Numbered from the stretch's first letter, positions 40,051 to 49,879 are shown. The stretch is DNA of 64,000 nt from Halalkalibacter sp. APA_J-10(15) (GCF_023017105.1 NZ_JALKEV010000003.1:1-64000); one strand, 5' to 3'. The notes: generated from the sequence alone by a model not told the origin. Made by a program: numbers and translations.

Positions 40051-41013
40051 ATGGACGTGAAACCAGAGAAAGCGCCTTCAAAGCTAGAAGTCGTAAAAAA
40101 GAAAAAGAGTTTCTGGAAAACAATGAAGAACCAAAAAATCTTATATTTGATGTCGATCCCCGTTGTTATATGGGTATTCATTTTTAATTATCTCCCTGTA
40201 TGGGGCTGGACAATGGCCTTCCAAAATTTTCGACCAGGAAGAGCTATTACGGAGCAGGAATGGGTAGGATTTGAGCACTTTATTCAATTATTCCAAGATG
40301 ATCACTTTTATCTTGTATTACGAAATACGATTGCAATGAGTGTTATGCTCTTAATTGCTGGCTTTGCCATTCCGATATTATTTGCTGTTTTATTAAATGA
40401 ATTAAAGGATTCATTATTCAAACGATCGGTTCAAACGATTTCTTATTTACCTCACTTTGTCTCTTGGGTAGTTGTTGCTGGAATAGTAACAAAAATGCTC
40501 TCAACAGATGGTGGGATTGTGAATGACATTCTTGTTGGTTTAAATTTGGTCGATCGACCCATACAGTTCATGGCTCAAGGGGAATTGTTTTGGGGCATTG
40601 TCACATTAGCAGATGTCTGGAAGGAAATGGGCTGGAATTCGATTATCTTTTTAGCTGCAATGGCTGGTATTGATCCACAGCTTTATGAAGCTGCAAGAGT
40701 TGATGGAGCAGGTAGATGGCGCCGCATTTGGCATATAACATTACCTGGAATAAGACCTACTATAATGGTTATTTTAATCTTGTCCATCGGTAGTATGATT
40801 AGTATTGGTTTTGAACGACAACTTCTATTAGGAAACTCTCTTGTCAGGGAATACTCAGAAGTCCTTGAATTGTATGCGCTTAATTACGGGATTGGAATGG
40901 GACGATATTCCTACGGTACGGCAATTGGAATCTTTAATTCAATTGTAAGTATTACTTTGCTGCTGTTAGCTAATGGCATATTTAAGCGACTTACCAAGAC
41001 GAGTGTCATGTAG
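40051..41013 (+). CDS. Carbohydrate ABC permease, LplB/YtcP type
   Basis: Binding-protein-dependent permease, 320 residues, six membrane segments after a basic cytoplasmic N-terminus. The EAA loop is EAARVDGAGRWRRI, the surface that contacts the ATPase. Best fits the LplB family, which takes up complex oligosaccharides. GAGGAGGGG before the ATG. Partner permease follows 14 bases downstream. No ATPase gene is in the window. Confidence 0.93.
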   Translation: MDVKPEKAPSKLEVVKKKKSFWKTMKNQKILYLMSIPVVIWVFIFNYLPVWGWTMAFQNFRPGRAITEQEWVGFEHFIQLFQDDHFYLVLRNTIAMSVMLLIAGFAIPILFAVLLNELKDSLFKRSVQTISYLPHFVSWVVVAGIVTKMLSTDGGIVNDILVGLNLVDRPIQFMAQGELFWGIVTLADVWKEMGWNSIIFLAAMAGIDPQLYEAARVDGAGRWRRIWHITLPGIRPTIMVILILSIGSMISIGFERQLLLGNSLVREYSEVLELYALNYGIGMGRYSYGTAIGIFNSIVSITLLLLANGIFKRLTKTSVM

Positions 41014-41027
41014 AGGGGTGATGTGAA

Positions 41028-41936
41028 ATGAGTAAAAAATCAAGTTTATTTGCGACTAGTACATCTGAAAAAGTATTTGATGTGGTTAATTATATATTGA
41101 TGTCAGTAGTGATCGTCGTCATGTTATATCCATTTTTGAATGTGTTAGCCATTTCATTTAATGAATCAAGTGATACGGTTCGTGGAGGAATTTATGCATG
41201 GCCACGAGCGTTTACTTTAGATAATTATCAAGTCATTATGCAATATGATAGCCTTGTCACTGGATTTATTAATTCGGTGCTTCGTACAGTTATTGGTACA
41301 GTATTAGGATTATTCATTTGTGCGATGGTTGCCTATGTGTTGAGTAGAAGGGACTTCCAGGCGAGACGGTTCGTTTCAACGGTCATCGTATTAACAATGT
41401 TCTTTAGCGGTGGGTTAATTCCGACGTATATGCTTATGCGTGATTTAGGATTAATTAATACATTTGCGGTTTACATTTTACCTTTACTCGTTAGTGCATG
41501 GAATATAATCATTATCCGTTCCTTTATGGATGGTTTGCCATTTGCTCTTCAAGAATCAGCTAAGATGGATGGAGCCAATGATTTCACTATTTTCTGGCGA
41601 ATTATTTTGCCAATCTGTAAGCCTGTTCTAGCAACAATTGCTTTGTTTATTGCGGTTATGCAGTGGAACATGTGGTTTGATACGTACATTTACAATAGTG
41701 CGAACGCTTCATTAACGACTTTGCAATATGAACTAATGAAAATATTGCAAAATACTTCTACAAGTGCAGGAATTGATTCTGTCAGAGGTGGGCAAGGTAC
41801 TGAATTAATGAACCGAGTATCGCCCGAGTCTGTTAGAATGGCGATTACGATTGTAACAATTGTACCAATTTTACTCGTCTATCCTTTCCTACAACGATAC
41901 TTTGTCAAAGGAATGACACTTGGAGCAGTTAAATAA
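41028..41936 (+). CDS. Carbohydrate ABC permease, LplC/YtcP type
   Basis: Second half of the permease pair (302 residues, six membrane segments). The EAA-like loop is ESAKMDGANDFTIFW and the C-terminus ends YFVKGMTLGAVK, a family hallmark. The periplasm-side loop near residue 245 is Gln/Thr-rich, as usual in LplC. A hairpin between this gene and the first binding protein may stabilise the upstream or downstream mRNA. Confidence 0.93.
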   Translation: MSKKSSLFATSTSEKVFDVVNYILMSVVIVVMLYPFLNVLAISFNESSDTVRGGIYAWPRAFTLDNYQVIMQYDSLVTGFINSVLRTVIGTVLGLFICAMVAYVLSRRDFQARRFVSTVIVLTMFFSGGLIPTYMLMRDLGLINTFAVYILPLLVSAWNIIIIRSFMDGLPFALQESAKMDGANDFTIFWRIILPICKPVLATIALFIAVMQWNMWFDTYIYNSANASLTTLQYELMKILQNTSTSAGIDSVRGGQGTELMNRVSPESVRMAITIVTIVPILLVYPFLQRYFVKGMTLGAVK

Positions 41937-41952
41937 ACGTTCTTGTTTGTTA

Positions 41953-41980
41953 CAGGTAGTACAATTTATTGTGCTACCTG
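41953..41980 (+). other. mRNA hairpin between permease and binding-protein genes
   Basis: CAGGTAGTACA pairs with TGTGCTACCTG around a short loop. No T-run follows, so it more likely acts in mRNA processing or stability, setting binding-protein levels above permease levels, than as a terminator. Confidence 0.55.
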
Positions 41981-42022
41981 ATAATAAAATATAAATATAA
42001 ACGAAAAGGGGAGGGTTATATT

Positions 42023-43723
42023 ATGTCTCATACTAAGAAAATGCTATTAATGGGCTTCATTACTGTTTTGTTGTTATTTGTTATGGTAGCATGTAACAGC
42101 AGTGAAGAGGGTTCATCTGATGATCAAGATCAAGATTCGACGAATGTTGAAATCGATGGAGAAGCGGAACCAATTACATTTTCGTTTTTTGCCGCAGATA
42201 ATAATCCGGATTGGGATGGAATGAGTACAGATGTCGGAGAAGTTATTTTACAGGAAACGGGCGTGTCATTAGATGGCGATTTTGCTATAGGTGATCCAGC
42301 AGAACGTATTTCATTAATGGCAGCTAGTGGTAGCTATCCAGATTTTGTTCTTCCAAAGGGCGATGGTAATCTACTAGTTGATTCTGGCGCGATGCTTGAC
42401 CTACGCCCACTTATTGAGGAACACGCTCCTAACATTCAAGAGGTTTATGGTGATTACATGAACCGTATGCAATGGAGTGAAAATGACGATTCAATATATT
42501 TTTTAGGGACGTATCCAGTAGATCAGGAAAATTGGGAACCCGGACATACTTTTTGGCTACAGCATGATGTTGTAAAAGAATTGGGATACCCCGAGATTAA
42601 TACAGTTGATGATTTTGAGAGCGCTATCAAAGAATATTATGAAATGTATCCTGAAATCGATGGTCAACCAACGATTCCATTAACTTTGTTAGCAGACGAC
42701 TGGCGTTTACTCATATCTGTAACAAACCCTGCTGGATGGGCAACAGGTGCTCCTGATGATGGAGAATGGTTTATTGATGAAGATACACATGAAGCGATGC
42801 TACGTTATCGTCGTCCAGAGGAAAGAGAATATTTCCGCTGGTTAAATCATATGAACGCCGAAGGTTTACTTGATCCAGAATCATTTATTCAACAGGAAGA
42901 TCAATATAAATCGAAAATAGCTTCAGGTCGAGTATTAGGATTAATTGATGCAGATTGGTCTATTGGTGAGCCACAAACAGCTCTCCGTGAAGAGGGTAAA
43001 CATGAAAGGATGTATGGTGTGTACCCTGTAACATTAGATGAAAGCTTTGAAACACGTAATTTTCAAAATACTGGATATATACCGACTTGGGGAATTGGTA
43101 TTACAGTTGACAATCCTGATCCTGTTCGTGCGATTAAGTTTTTAGATTGGATGGCATCTGAAGAAGCTCAAATATTAAACAATTGGGGTATTGAAGATGT
43201 TCATTACCAGTTAGATGAAGATGGAAATCGCTATTTAACTTCCGAACAACGTCAAGAGCGTTTAAATGATAGTAATTATCACAAACGTACGGGTATTGGT
43301 ATGTATAAAGCATATGCCCCTCACTATGGAGATGGTGTTCTTGATTCAACAGGTCAACCATTTACAACTAATAGACCTGAACAATTAAGAGAAGATTACA
43401 CTGAAATAGAAAAAGAAGTATTAGATGCTTATGGGGTTGAAATTTGGGCAGATTTATTCCCAGATGGAGATCAATTCCCGGTTAAACCATGGGGAGTAGC
43501 GTGGCAAATCAATTGGGATTCAGATTCACCAATTGCTGTACCATTTCAACAAATTCAAGATACAATGTTTACTCGAATTCCAGAAGCGATATTAGCAAAT
43601 CCAGAAGATTTTGATACGATTTATGATCGATTTATGGATGAAGTTGAAGGACATGGTGTCTATGAAATGGAAGAACACTTTACTGAACTTGTTCAAAAAC
43701 GAGTAGAGCTTTGGAGTGAATAG
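42023..43723 (+). CDS. Sugar-binding lipoprotein, copy 1
   Basis: LplA/YtcQ-type extracellular solute-binding protein of 566 residues, anchored through Cys24 (lipobox MVAC). The mature protein is strongly acidic. The start at 42023 has a GGGGAGGG site; the frame opens 54 bases earlier without one. Two nearly identical copies follow. The aromatic segments at about 162-178 (TYPVDQENWEPGHTFW) and 234-250 (NPAGWATGAPDDGEWF) differ most between copies and could line the sugar site. Works with the two permeases just upstream. Confidence 0.93.
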   Translation: MSHTKKMLLMGFITVLLLFVMVACNSSEEGSSDDQDQDSTNVEIDGEAEPITFSFFAADNNPDWDGMSTDVGEVILQETGVSLDGDFAIGDPAERISLMAASGSYPDFVLPKGDGNLLVDSGAMLDLRPLIEEHAPNIQEVYGDYMNRMQWSENDDSIYFLGTYPVDQENWEPGHTFWLQHDVVKELGYPEINTVDDFESAIKEYYEMYPEIDGQPTIPLTLLADDWRLLISVTNPAGWATGAPDDGEWFIDEDTHEAMLRYRRPEEREYFRWLNHMNAEGLLDPESFIQQEDQYKSKIASGRVLGLIDADWSIGEPQTALREEGKHERMYGVYPVTLDESFETRNFQNTGYIPTWGIGITVDNPDPVRAIKFLDWMASEEAQILNNWGIEDVHYQLDEDGNRYLTSEQRQERLNDSNYHKRTGIGMYKAYAPHYGDGVLDSTGQPFTTNRPEQLREDYTEIEKEVLDAYGVEIWADLFPDGDQFPVKPWGVAWQINWDSDSPIAVPFQQIQDTMFTRIPEAILANPEDFDTIYDRFMDEVEGHGVYEMEEHFTELVQKRVELWSE

Positions 43724-43959
43724 ATCGACTTAAGAAAAAAGAATATTGAACAATAATTGATAAATGTCTTTATTTTTGAGTTACTGGTTGTTGTAATGCC
43801 CTAATCGAACTATAGGATAAGATGGTAGGATGGTTAGTAGTAACGTTTCGTAAGCTTAATAGTGTTTATGACAGTTGTGTTTTAATAGTAAGGTCGTGCA
43901 ATTACTATTTTACTTGACAGAAAAATAGAGAATCACTCTAAAAAAGGAGGGTTTTATTC
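43724..43959. other. Interval between binding-protein copies 1 and 2
   Basis: 236 bases. Holds an inverted repeat, AATAGTAA (43884-43891) with TTACTATT (43902-43909), followed at once by TTGACA (43914-43919). No -10 at ideal spacing was found, but a separate promoter for copy 2 is possible. Confidence 0.4.
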
Positions 43960-45663
43960 ATGGTTCATTTTAAGAAAAAGCTATTAGGTGGATTTATTGC
44001 TATTGGATTACTATTGCTCATTGCAGCATGTAATAGCAGTGAAGAAGGTTCATCAGACGAACAAGCAGATAACAATGCACCGGATGTTGAGATTGATGGT
44101 GATTTAGAACCAATTACATTTTCATTCTTTGCCGCAGATAATAATCCAGATTGGACTGGGATGGATACAGATATTGGTGAAGTTATTTTACAAGAGACAG
44201 GTGTTTCATTAGATGGTGATTTTGCCTTAGGTGATCCTGCAGAACGTATATCTCTATTCGCTGCTAGTGGTGACTTTCCTGATTTTATCTTACCTAAAGG
44301 TGATGCCAATCTGTTAGTAGATGCAGGTGCAATGGTTGACTTACGTCCACTTATCGAAGAACATGCTCCTAATATTCAAGAAGTCTATGGAGATTATTTA
44401 AATCGTATGCAGTGGAGTGAAAATGATGATTCCATTTATTTCTTAGGTACGAGTCCGGTTGATGAGGAATGGTGGAGCCCAGGAAATGGCTTTTGGTTAC
44501 AGCATGATGTTGTCAGAGAATTAGGTTATCCAGAAATTCGTACAGTTGATGATTTTGAAAGTGCTATAAGAGAATATTATGAAATGTATCCTGAAATTGA
44601 TGGTCAACCAACGATTCCACTATCGTTATTAGCAGATGACTGGCGATTACTAATTTCAGTAACAAATCCAGCTTTTTGGACAACTGGAGCGTCTGATGAC
44701 GGAGAGTGGTATATTGATGAAGAAACACATGAGGCGATGTTGCATTTGCGACGCCCTGAGGCAAGAGAATATTTACGTTGGTTAAATCAGATGAATGCGG
44801 ATGGTTTACTTGATACAGAAACGTTTGTTCAGCAAGAGGACCAATATAAATCGAAAATAGCTTCAGGTCGAGTATTAGGACTAATTGATGCGGATTGGTC
44901 GATTAGTGAGCCACAAACAGCTCTACGAGAAGATGGGAAATATGAACGAATGTATGGAGTCTATCCTGTAACATTAGATGAAAGTTATGAGCATCGTAAT
45001 TTCCAAAGTACAGGTTATTTACCAACTTGGGGAATTGGTATTACGGTCGATAACCCAGATCCTGTTCGTGCGATTAAGTTTTTAGATTGGATGGCATCTG
45101 AAGAAGCACAAATTTTAAATAACTGGGGTATTGAAGATGTTCATTATCAGTTAGATGAGGAGGGAAATCGTTATTTAACTTCTGAACAGCGTGAAGAGCG
45201 CTTAAGTGATAGCAATTTCAACAAACGTACAGGTATTGATATGTATAAGTCATATGGTCCTCACTATGGAGATGGTGTTCTTGATTCAACAGGTCAACCA
45301 TTTACGATTAATCGACGAGAGTCACTAAGGGACGATTATACGGAAATTGAAAAGGAAGTATTAGATGCATACGATGCCGAAATTTGGGCTGATTTGTATC
45401 CAGATGGAGATCAATTCCCGGTTAAACCATGGGGAGCTGGTTACCAAATCAATTGGGATGCTGATTCACCAATTTCGGTACCTTTCCAACGAGCATCAGA
45501 TTCGATTTACACTCGAATCCCAGAGGCCATTTTAGCTGATCCTGAAGAATTTGATGCAGTATTTGATCGGTTTATGGATGAGCTTGAAGGGCATGGTGTT
45601 GAGGAAATGGAAGCACACTTTACTGAACTTGTTCAAAAACGTGTAGAGCTTTGGAGTGAATAA
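43960..45663 (+). CDS. Sugar-binding lipoprotein, copy 2
   Basis: Paralogue of the preceding gene, 567 residues, lipobox IAAC (Cys24). It differs from the other two in the putative ligand loops (TSPVDEEWWSPGNGFW; NPAFWTTGASDDGEWY), in a helix with HLRRPEAREYLRW, and near the C-terminus (PFQRASDSIYTRIPEA), while long stretches are unchanged. It is therefore the most divergent copy and may bind a different oligosaccharide. AAAAGGAGGG before the ATG. The long interval upstream may carry its own promoter. Confidence 0.93.
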   Translation: MVHFKKKLLGGFIAIGLLLLIAACNSSEEGSSDEQADNNAPDVEIDGDLEPITFSFFAADNNPDWTGMDTDIGEVILQETGVSLDGDFALGDPAERISLFAASGDFPDFILPKGDANLLVDAGAMVDLRPLIEEHAPNIQEVYGDYLNRMQWSENDDSIYFLGTSPVDEEWWSPGNGFWLQHDVVRELGYPEIRTVDDFESAIREYYEMYPEIDGQPTIPLSLLADDWRLLISVTNPAFWTTGASDDGEWYIDEETHEAMLHLRRPEAREYLRWLNQMNADGLLDTETFVQQEDQYKSKIASGRVLGLIDADWSISEPQTALREDGKYERMYGVYPVTLDESYEHRNFQSTGYLPTWGIGITVDNPDPVRAIKFLDWMASEEAQILNNWGIEDVHYQLDEEGNRYLTSEQREERLSDSNFNKRTGIDMYKSYGPHYGDGVLDSTGQPFTINRRESLRDDYTEIEKEVLDAYDAEIWADLYPDGDQFPVKPWGAGYQINWDADSPISVPFQRASDSIYTRIPEAILADPEEFDAVFDRFMDELEGHGVEEMEAHFTELVQKRVELWSE

Positions 45664-45668
45664 AGGTT

Positions 45669-45701
45669 TAAGCAAAGTGACAAATGATGTCACTTTGCTT
45701 C
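45669..45701 (+). terminator. Hairpin between binding-protein copies 2 and 3
   Basis: AAGCAAAGTGACA pairs with TGTCACTTTGCTT. There is no real T-run, so partial termination or mRNA protection is likely. Confidence 0.6.
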
Positions 45702-45764
45702 TCAATCAAGTTAGATTATGAGAATTGTTTTATGAATGTAATTTTGATTAAATTGGAGGTTAAC

Positions 45765-47468
45765 ATGGCACATATAAAGAAGAAGTTACTAGGAGGGTTA
45801 GTTGCCGTTGCGTTACTATTCGTGATTGCAGCGTGTAACAGCAGTGAAGAAGGTTCATCAGACGATCAAACGGATAATGACGCACCGGATGTTGAAATTG
45901 ATGGGGATTTGGAACCAATTACATTTTCATTCTTTGCATCAGATAATAATCCAGATTGGGATGGGATGAATTCAGAAGTTGGTGAAGTAATTTTACAAGA
46001 AACAGGAGTATCGCTCGAAGGTGATTTTGCACTGGGTGATCCAGCAGAGCGTATTTCATTAATGGCAGCTAGTGGTGAATACCCAGACTTGGTTCTTCCA
46101 AAAGGGGATGGGAATCTACTAGTTGATGCAGGAGCTATGGTCGACCTTCGTCCACTTATTGAGGAGCATGCACCTAATATTCAAGAAGTTTATGGTGATT
46201 ATTTAAATCGTATGCAATGGAGTGAAAATGATGATTCGATTTATTTTATAGGTACGAATCCAGTCGATCAAGAGTATTGGGAGCCAGGACAGGCTTTTTG
46301 GCTGCAACATGATGTCGTAAAAGAGTTAGGGTATCCTGAGATTAATACGATTGACGATTTTGAGAATGCTATTAAAGAATATTATGAAATGTATCCTGAA
46401 ATTGATGGACAACCAACGATTCCTTTAACGTTATTAGCAGATGATTGGCGTTTACTTATTTCTGTTACAAACCCTGCAGCATGGGCAACAGGGGCACCTG
46501 ATGATGGCGAATGGTTTATTGATGAAGAATCACATGAAGCGATGTTACGTTATCGTCGTCCAGAGGAAAGAGAGTATTTCCGTTGGTTAAATCACATGAA
46601 TGCAGAAGGATTGTTAGATCAAGAATCATTTATTCAGCAGGAAGATCAATATAAATCGAAAATTGCATCAGGACGAGTATTAGGGCTTATAGATGCAGAC
46701 TGGTCGATTAGTGAGCCACAAACGGCTCTTCGTGAAGATGGGAAATATGAGAGAATGTATGGTGTGTATCCTGTCACATTAGATGATAGCTATGAGCCAC
46801 GTAACTTCCAAAGCACTGGTTACCTGCCTACGTGGGGGATTGGTATTACAGTGGATAATCCAGATCCAGTTCGTGCGATTAAATTTTTAGATTGGATGGC
46901 GTCTGAAGAAGCTCAGATTTTAAATAACTGGGGGATTGAAGATGTTCATTATCAGGTTGATGAAGATGGAAATCGTTATTTAACTCCTGAACAGCGTGAA
47001 GAGCGTTTAAGTGATAGTAATTTTACTAAACGTACGGGAATAGAAATGTATAAAGCATATGGGCCTCACTATGGTGATGGTGTTCTTGATTCAACAGGTC
47101 AACCATTTACGATTAATCGTCCTGAAGAATTAAGAGAAGATTATACTGAAATTGAAAAAGAAGTATTAGATGCTTACGGTGCTGAGATTTGGGGGGATTT
47201 ATTCCCAGATGGTGATCAATTTCCTGTTAAACCTTGGGGTGCGGCATGGGAGATTAATTGGGATTCAGATTCTCCTATCGCTGTTCCGTTCCAACGCATT
47301 CAAGATACAATGTTTACTCGAATTCCGGAAGCGATTTTAGCAAATCCTGAAGATTTCGATGATGTGTATGATCGTTTTATGGATGAGGTTGAAGGACATG
47401 GCGTCTATGAAATGGAAGAGCAATTTACAGAGCTTATCCAAAAACGGGTTGAACTTTGGAGTGAATAA
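45765..47468 (+). CDS. Sugar-binding lipoprotein, copy 3
   Basis: Third paralogue, 567 residues, lipobox IAAC (Cys24). Over most of its length it follows copy 1 (for example LRYRRPEEREYFRWLNHM and PFQRIQDTMFTRIPEA), with its own ligand-loop variants (TNPVDQEYWEPGQAFW; NPAAWATGAPDDGEWF). The start at 45765 has TTGGAGGTTAAC; the frame opens 81 bases upstream. The near-identity of the three proteins points to recent tandem duplication with selection on the binding site. Confidence 0.93.
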   Translation: MAHIKKKLLGGLVAVALLFVIAACNSSEEGSSDDQTDNDAPDVEIDGDLEPITFSFFASDNNPDWDGMNSEVGEVILQETGVSLEGDFALGDPAERISLMAASGEYPDLVLPKGDGNLLVDAGAMVDLRPLIEEHAPNIQEVYGDYLNRMQWSENDDSIYFIGTNPVDQEYWEPGQAFWLQHDVVKELGYPEINTIDDFENAIKEYYEMYPEIDGQPTIPLTLLADDWRLLISVTNPAAWATGAPDDGEWFIDEESHEAMLRYRRPEEREYFRWLNHMNAEGLLDQESFIQQEDQYKSKIASGRVLGLIDADWSISEPQTALREDGKYERMYGVYPVTLDDSYEPRNFQSTGYLPTWGIGITVDNPDPVRAIKFLDWMASEEAQILNNWGIEDVHYQVDEDGNRYLTPEQREERLSDSNFTKRTGIEMYKAYGPHYGDGVLDSTGQPFTINRPEELREDYTEIEKEVLDAYGAEIWGDLFPDGDQFPVKPWGAAWEINWDSDSPIAVPFQRIQDTMFTRIPEAILANPEDFDDVYDRFMDEVEGHGVYEMEEQFTELIQKRVELWSE

Positions 47469-47506
47469 TAATCAAGAGGCTAGGACGTAACTAGCTTCTA
47501 ATCGTG

Positions 47507-47544
47507 AGAAAGTTGAATTTGAGCACGCTCAAATTCAACTTTCT
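47507..47544 (+). terminator. Hairpin likely ending binding-protein copy 3 mRNA
   Basis: AGAAAGTTGAATTTGAGC pairs perfectly with GCTCAAATTCAACTTTCT and is followed by ATTTTG. It belongs to element E2 but is placed to work as a terminator 38 bases past the stop codon. Confidence 0.7.
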
Positions 47545-47639
47545 ATTTTGCGTATAAATTCTTCGCGTACCTTAGTTAATGTTAACAAGAAAAATAAGCT
47601 ATTTTTATAAAGGTTGTGGCTCTGACGATGGGGTATTCT

Positions 47640-47720
47640 TATGGTGAAATGGAGAGGAAGCCACTCGACTCCTGCGGGACATAGAGGGAGGTACTGAATA
47701 GGTCCTTTCTAGTCACTTAA
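47640..47720. repeat. GCGGGAC/GCGAGT dispersed repeat, left part
   Basis: The words CCACTCGACTCCTGCGGGAC here and CGCCGCGGAAAGCGAGTGGC at 47895-47914 resemble the two halves of a repeat common in Bacillaceae intergenic DNA. They are split here by the two repeats at 47727-47856. Noncoding. Confidence 0.45.
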
Positions 47721-47724
47721 AGAA

Positions 47725-47818
47725 GAGTAATGGCTCCACTCGTTGCGCGCCTAGCTATGAGAAACCCACTCATTGCAAGGCTTTCAAAATCGGGCAACGG
47801 CTACGCACATTACTTCAA
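47725..47818. repeat. Covarying hairpin repeat, copy A
   Basis: About 95 bases related to 54364-54460. Outer arms GTAATG and CATTAC pair; an inner partial stem (CTATGAG with CTCAT) is present. A conserved block CTTTCAAAATCGGG lies after the inner stem. Compared with copy B, both sides of the outer stem change together. Confidence 0.5.
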
Positions 47819-47819
47819 A

Positions 47820-47856
47820 GCCACTGAAAAAGTTAAAACCAAACTTTTTCAGTGGC
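47820..47856. repeat. CTGAAAAAGTTT-type hairpin, copy 3
   Basis: A perfect stem, GCCACTGAAAAAGTT with AACTTTTTCAGTGGC, directly after the copy-A repeat. The best-preserved member of the family. Confidence 0.7.
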
Positions 47857-47971
47857 CTCACATAGAGGGAGGGCCGAGACCACAGAGGCACATCGCCGCG
47901 GAAAGCGAGTGGCTGGTGCGCAATGAAACGAACTTGTGACAGTCACTTATTTATAGAGTTAAAAAATAATT

Positions 47972-48014
47972 AAAGCCGGTGAAATTTTACGATACGTAAA
48001 ATTTCACCGGCTTT
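47972..48014. terminator. Strong hairpin after the GH51 operon
   Basis: AAAGCCGGTGAAATTTTACG pairs with CGTAAAATTTCACCGGCTTT, nearly without loop. On the minus strand it follows the DUF6171-like gene by about 90 bases, so it probably ends the GH51 transcript. Confidence 0.75.
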
Positions 48015-48104
48015 TTCAATTCAGAGGAGGGTTTTGTCCTAACCTCGTGTTTAGATTTATTGATTGTTTTATTTACTGGTGGTGATGTCAACCTTCTCAT
48101 CTCG

Positions 48105-48353
48105 TTACCATTTCGATTTGGCTGGATGAGGACAAGTTTTTGATTTAAAATGAGCACGGTAAGCGACCCATTCTCCAGAATATGCACAAGTTGATTTGTA
48201 TAAGAGTGAAGGACAACTTAAACAAATTGAGACCCTTTTCTCAAAAACCTCTTTTGTGACGGTTTCAAAATCATAGGTAGGATGATAAGACCAATCAGCT
48301 TGAACATCGATCATTCGACAACTTTTACATTCTCTTTGTTGACTTGTTTTCAT
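48105..48353 (-). CDS. Cysteine-rich small protein, DUF6171-like
   Basis: An 82-residue protein with CKSC, CLSCP, TCAY and a final CPHP, spaced like a metal-binding (probably zinc) domain; the pattern resembles the DUF6171 family. Function unknown. It starts 8 bases after the GH51 stop codon and may be translated by coupling (AATAGGGTAG lies across the GH51 stop). Its link with arabinose metabolism, if any, is not evident. Confidence 0.72.
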   Translation of the reverse strand: MKTSQQRECKSCRMIDVQADWSYHPTYDFETVTKEVFEKRVSICLSCPSLLYKSTCAYSGEWVAYRAHFKSKTCPHPAKSKW

Positions 48354-48361
48354 ATTGTTGG

Positions 48362-49846
48362 CTACCCTATTGTCAATGATATGATGGACATGCTTGGCAA
48401 GTTCACTTGTAACGTGTCCCCTTCAACAGTAAAGTCCTCGAATGAAGAAGGCTTGACATGATCAGGATTTTCAAATGTGTTGTGAGCGTTACATTCATTT
48501 GCTGTTAATATACGTCCCTGAATGGTACGCAATGAATCTATACCACGCAGGTCAATCGCAACAGAAGTTTGGTCATTTGGGTTCAGATGACAAATGCTAA
48601 TGTGAACCTTCCCTTGCTTATCTTTTGATGCGGTGGCACTGACAGCTGGTAACTCTTCACTATTAATCTGATACGTGCTTGAGGAAATATCAATATCAAG
48701 CTTTGTTGCATCTTGATGAACCTTATACATTTCAAAGACATGGTAGGTTGGTGTTAAGATCATTTTTTCTCCTTCAGTCAAAATCATTGCTTGAAGGACA
48801 TTGACAGTTTGAGCAATGTTCGCCATTTGTACCCGGTCATTATGCTCGTGGAAAATGTTAAAGTGTAGCCCTGCGACAAGAGCATCTCGAATCGTATTTT
48901 GTTGATAAAGGAAGCCTGGGTTCGTTCCAGGCTCTACATCGAACCAAGTTCCCCATTCATCAATGATCATACCTACTCGTTTGTCTGGGTCATATTTATC
49001 CATAATGGTCGAGTGTTTTGAAATCAACTCATTCATATGAAGTGCTTTTTTCATCGTAAGAAACCATTCATTTTCACTTGGATCTAATGCAGAGCCTTTA
49101 TTAGCCCAATCGTCACTTGGAACCGTATAATAATGAAGGCTTAATCCATCCATTAAATGCGAAGCTTCACGCATGAGTACTTCTGTCCAGTGATAATCAT
49201 CCACATTAGCCCCACCAGCAATTTTATATATCTTATTGTCACCATAATTTCGAACATATGTCTGGAACTGCCGATAGAGGTCTGCATAATATTCAGCGCG
49301 CATATGTCCACCGCATCCCCAGTTTTCATTGCCAACTCCAAAGTACGTTAATGACCATGGTTCGTTACGACCATTTTCTTTTCGCCAATTCGCCATCGGA
49401 GATTCTCCATTGAACGTCATATATTCGACCCATTCTGACATTTCTTGTACAGTTCCGCTACCAACATTACCACATATGTATGGTTCGGTGTCTAACATTT
49501 CACAAAGCATCAGAAATTCATGCGTACCAAAGTGGTTATTTTCAACGACTCCTCCCCAATGTGTATTGACCATTCTTTTTCGGTTTTCATTAGGGCCGAT
49601 TCCGTCTTTCCAATGGTATTCATCAGCAAAACAGCCCCCTGGCCAACGAAGGACAGGAATTTGAATTTCCTTGAGCGCTTTTACTACGTCATTTCGTATC
49701 CCATTTGTATGCTCAATATGCGAGTCTTGTCCAACCCAAAAGCCCTCATAGATACACCTTCCTAAATGCTCGGCAAAATGACCGTAAATATTTTTGTTGA
49801 TTTTTCCTTTAGGAACATCCGCTTGAATGACTATTTTATTTTTCAT
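48362..49846 (-). CDS. abfA: GH51 alpha-L-arabinofuranosidase
   Basis: Removes terminal alpha-L-arabinofuranosyl residues from arabinan, arabinoxylan or arabinogalactan fragments. GH51 hallmarks: [35 protein letters not shown], the acid/base Glu in [11 protein letters not shown], and the nucleophile Glu in [11 protein letters not shown]. 494 residues, no signal peptide, so cytoplasmic. GGAGGG before the ATG. Divergent from the GH3 gene; two AraR-like operators and a cre site lie in between, which fits arabinose induction and glucose repression. Confidence 0.96.
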   Translation of the reverse strand: MKNKIVIQADVPKGKINKNIYGHFAEHLGRCIYEGFWVGQDSHIEHTNGIRNDVVKALKEIQIPVLRWPGGCFADEYHWKDGIGPNENRKRMVNTHWGGVVENNHFGTHEFLMLCEMLDTEPYICGNVGSGTVQEMSEWVEYMTFNGESPMANWRKENGRNEPWSLTYFGVGNENWGCGGHMRAEYYADLYRQFQTYVRNYGDNKIYKIAGGANVDDYHWTEVLMREASHLMDGLSLHYYTVPSDDWANKGSALDPSENEWFLTMKKALHMNELISKHSTIMDKYDPDKRVGMIIDEWGTWFDVEPGTNPGFLYQQNTIRDALVAGLHFNIFHEHNDRVQMANIAQTVNVLQAMILTEGEKMILTPTYHVFEMYKVHQDATKLDIDISSSTYQINSEELPAVSATASKDKQGKVHISICHLNPNDQTSVAIDLRGIDSLRTIQGRILTANECNAHNTFENPDHVKPSSFEDFTVEGDTLQVNLPSMSIISLTIG

Positions 49847-49879
49847 TTGAAACCCTCCATAGAAAATAGCTAGAAATAG

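Larger units (their letters stand above)
47474..48046. mobile_element. MITE-like composite element, copy E2 with nested insert
   Basis: Ends are inverted: AAGAGGCTAGGACGTAAC at the left and GTTTTGTCCTAACCTC at the right. Inside the left end is a 16-18-bp hairpin (47507-47544), inside the right end another hairpin (47972-48014). The same arrangement, in opposite orientation, occurs at 60851-61091. Here about 330 bases of other repeat sequence (47600-47940) are inserted. No coding capacity for a transposase, so a non-autonomous element is likely. The 636-base interval between binding-protein copy 3 and the DUF6171-like gene is made almost wholly of this. Confidence 0.65.

Noticed and set aside
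42023-47468. Assembly duplication of the three binding-protein genes
   Set aside because: The copies differ at many codons and in their intergenic DNA, so they are real paralogues rather than a repeated assembly segment.
47730-47939. Open frame of 69 codons after the third binding-protein gene
   Set aside because: It lies wholly in repeat hairpins and nested repeats; its coding look comes from GC-rich repeat sequence.
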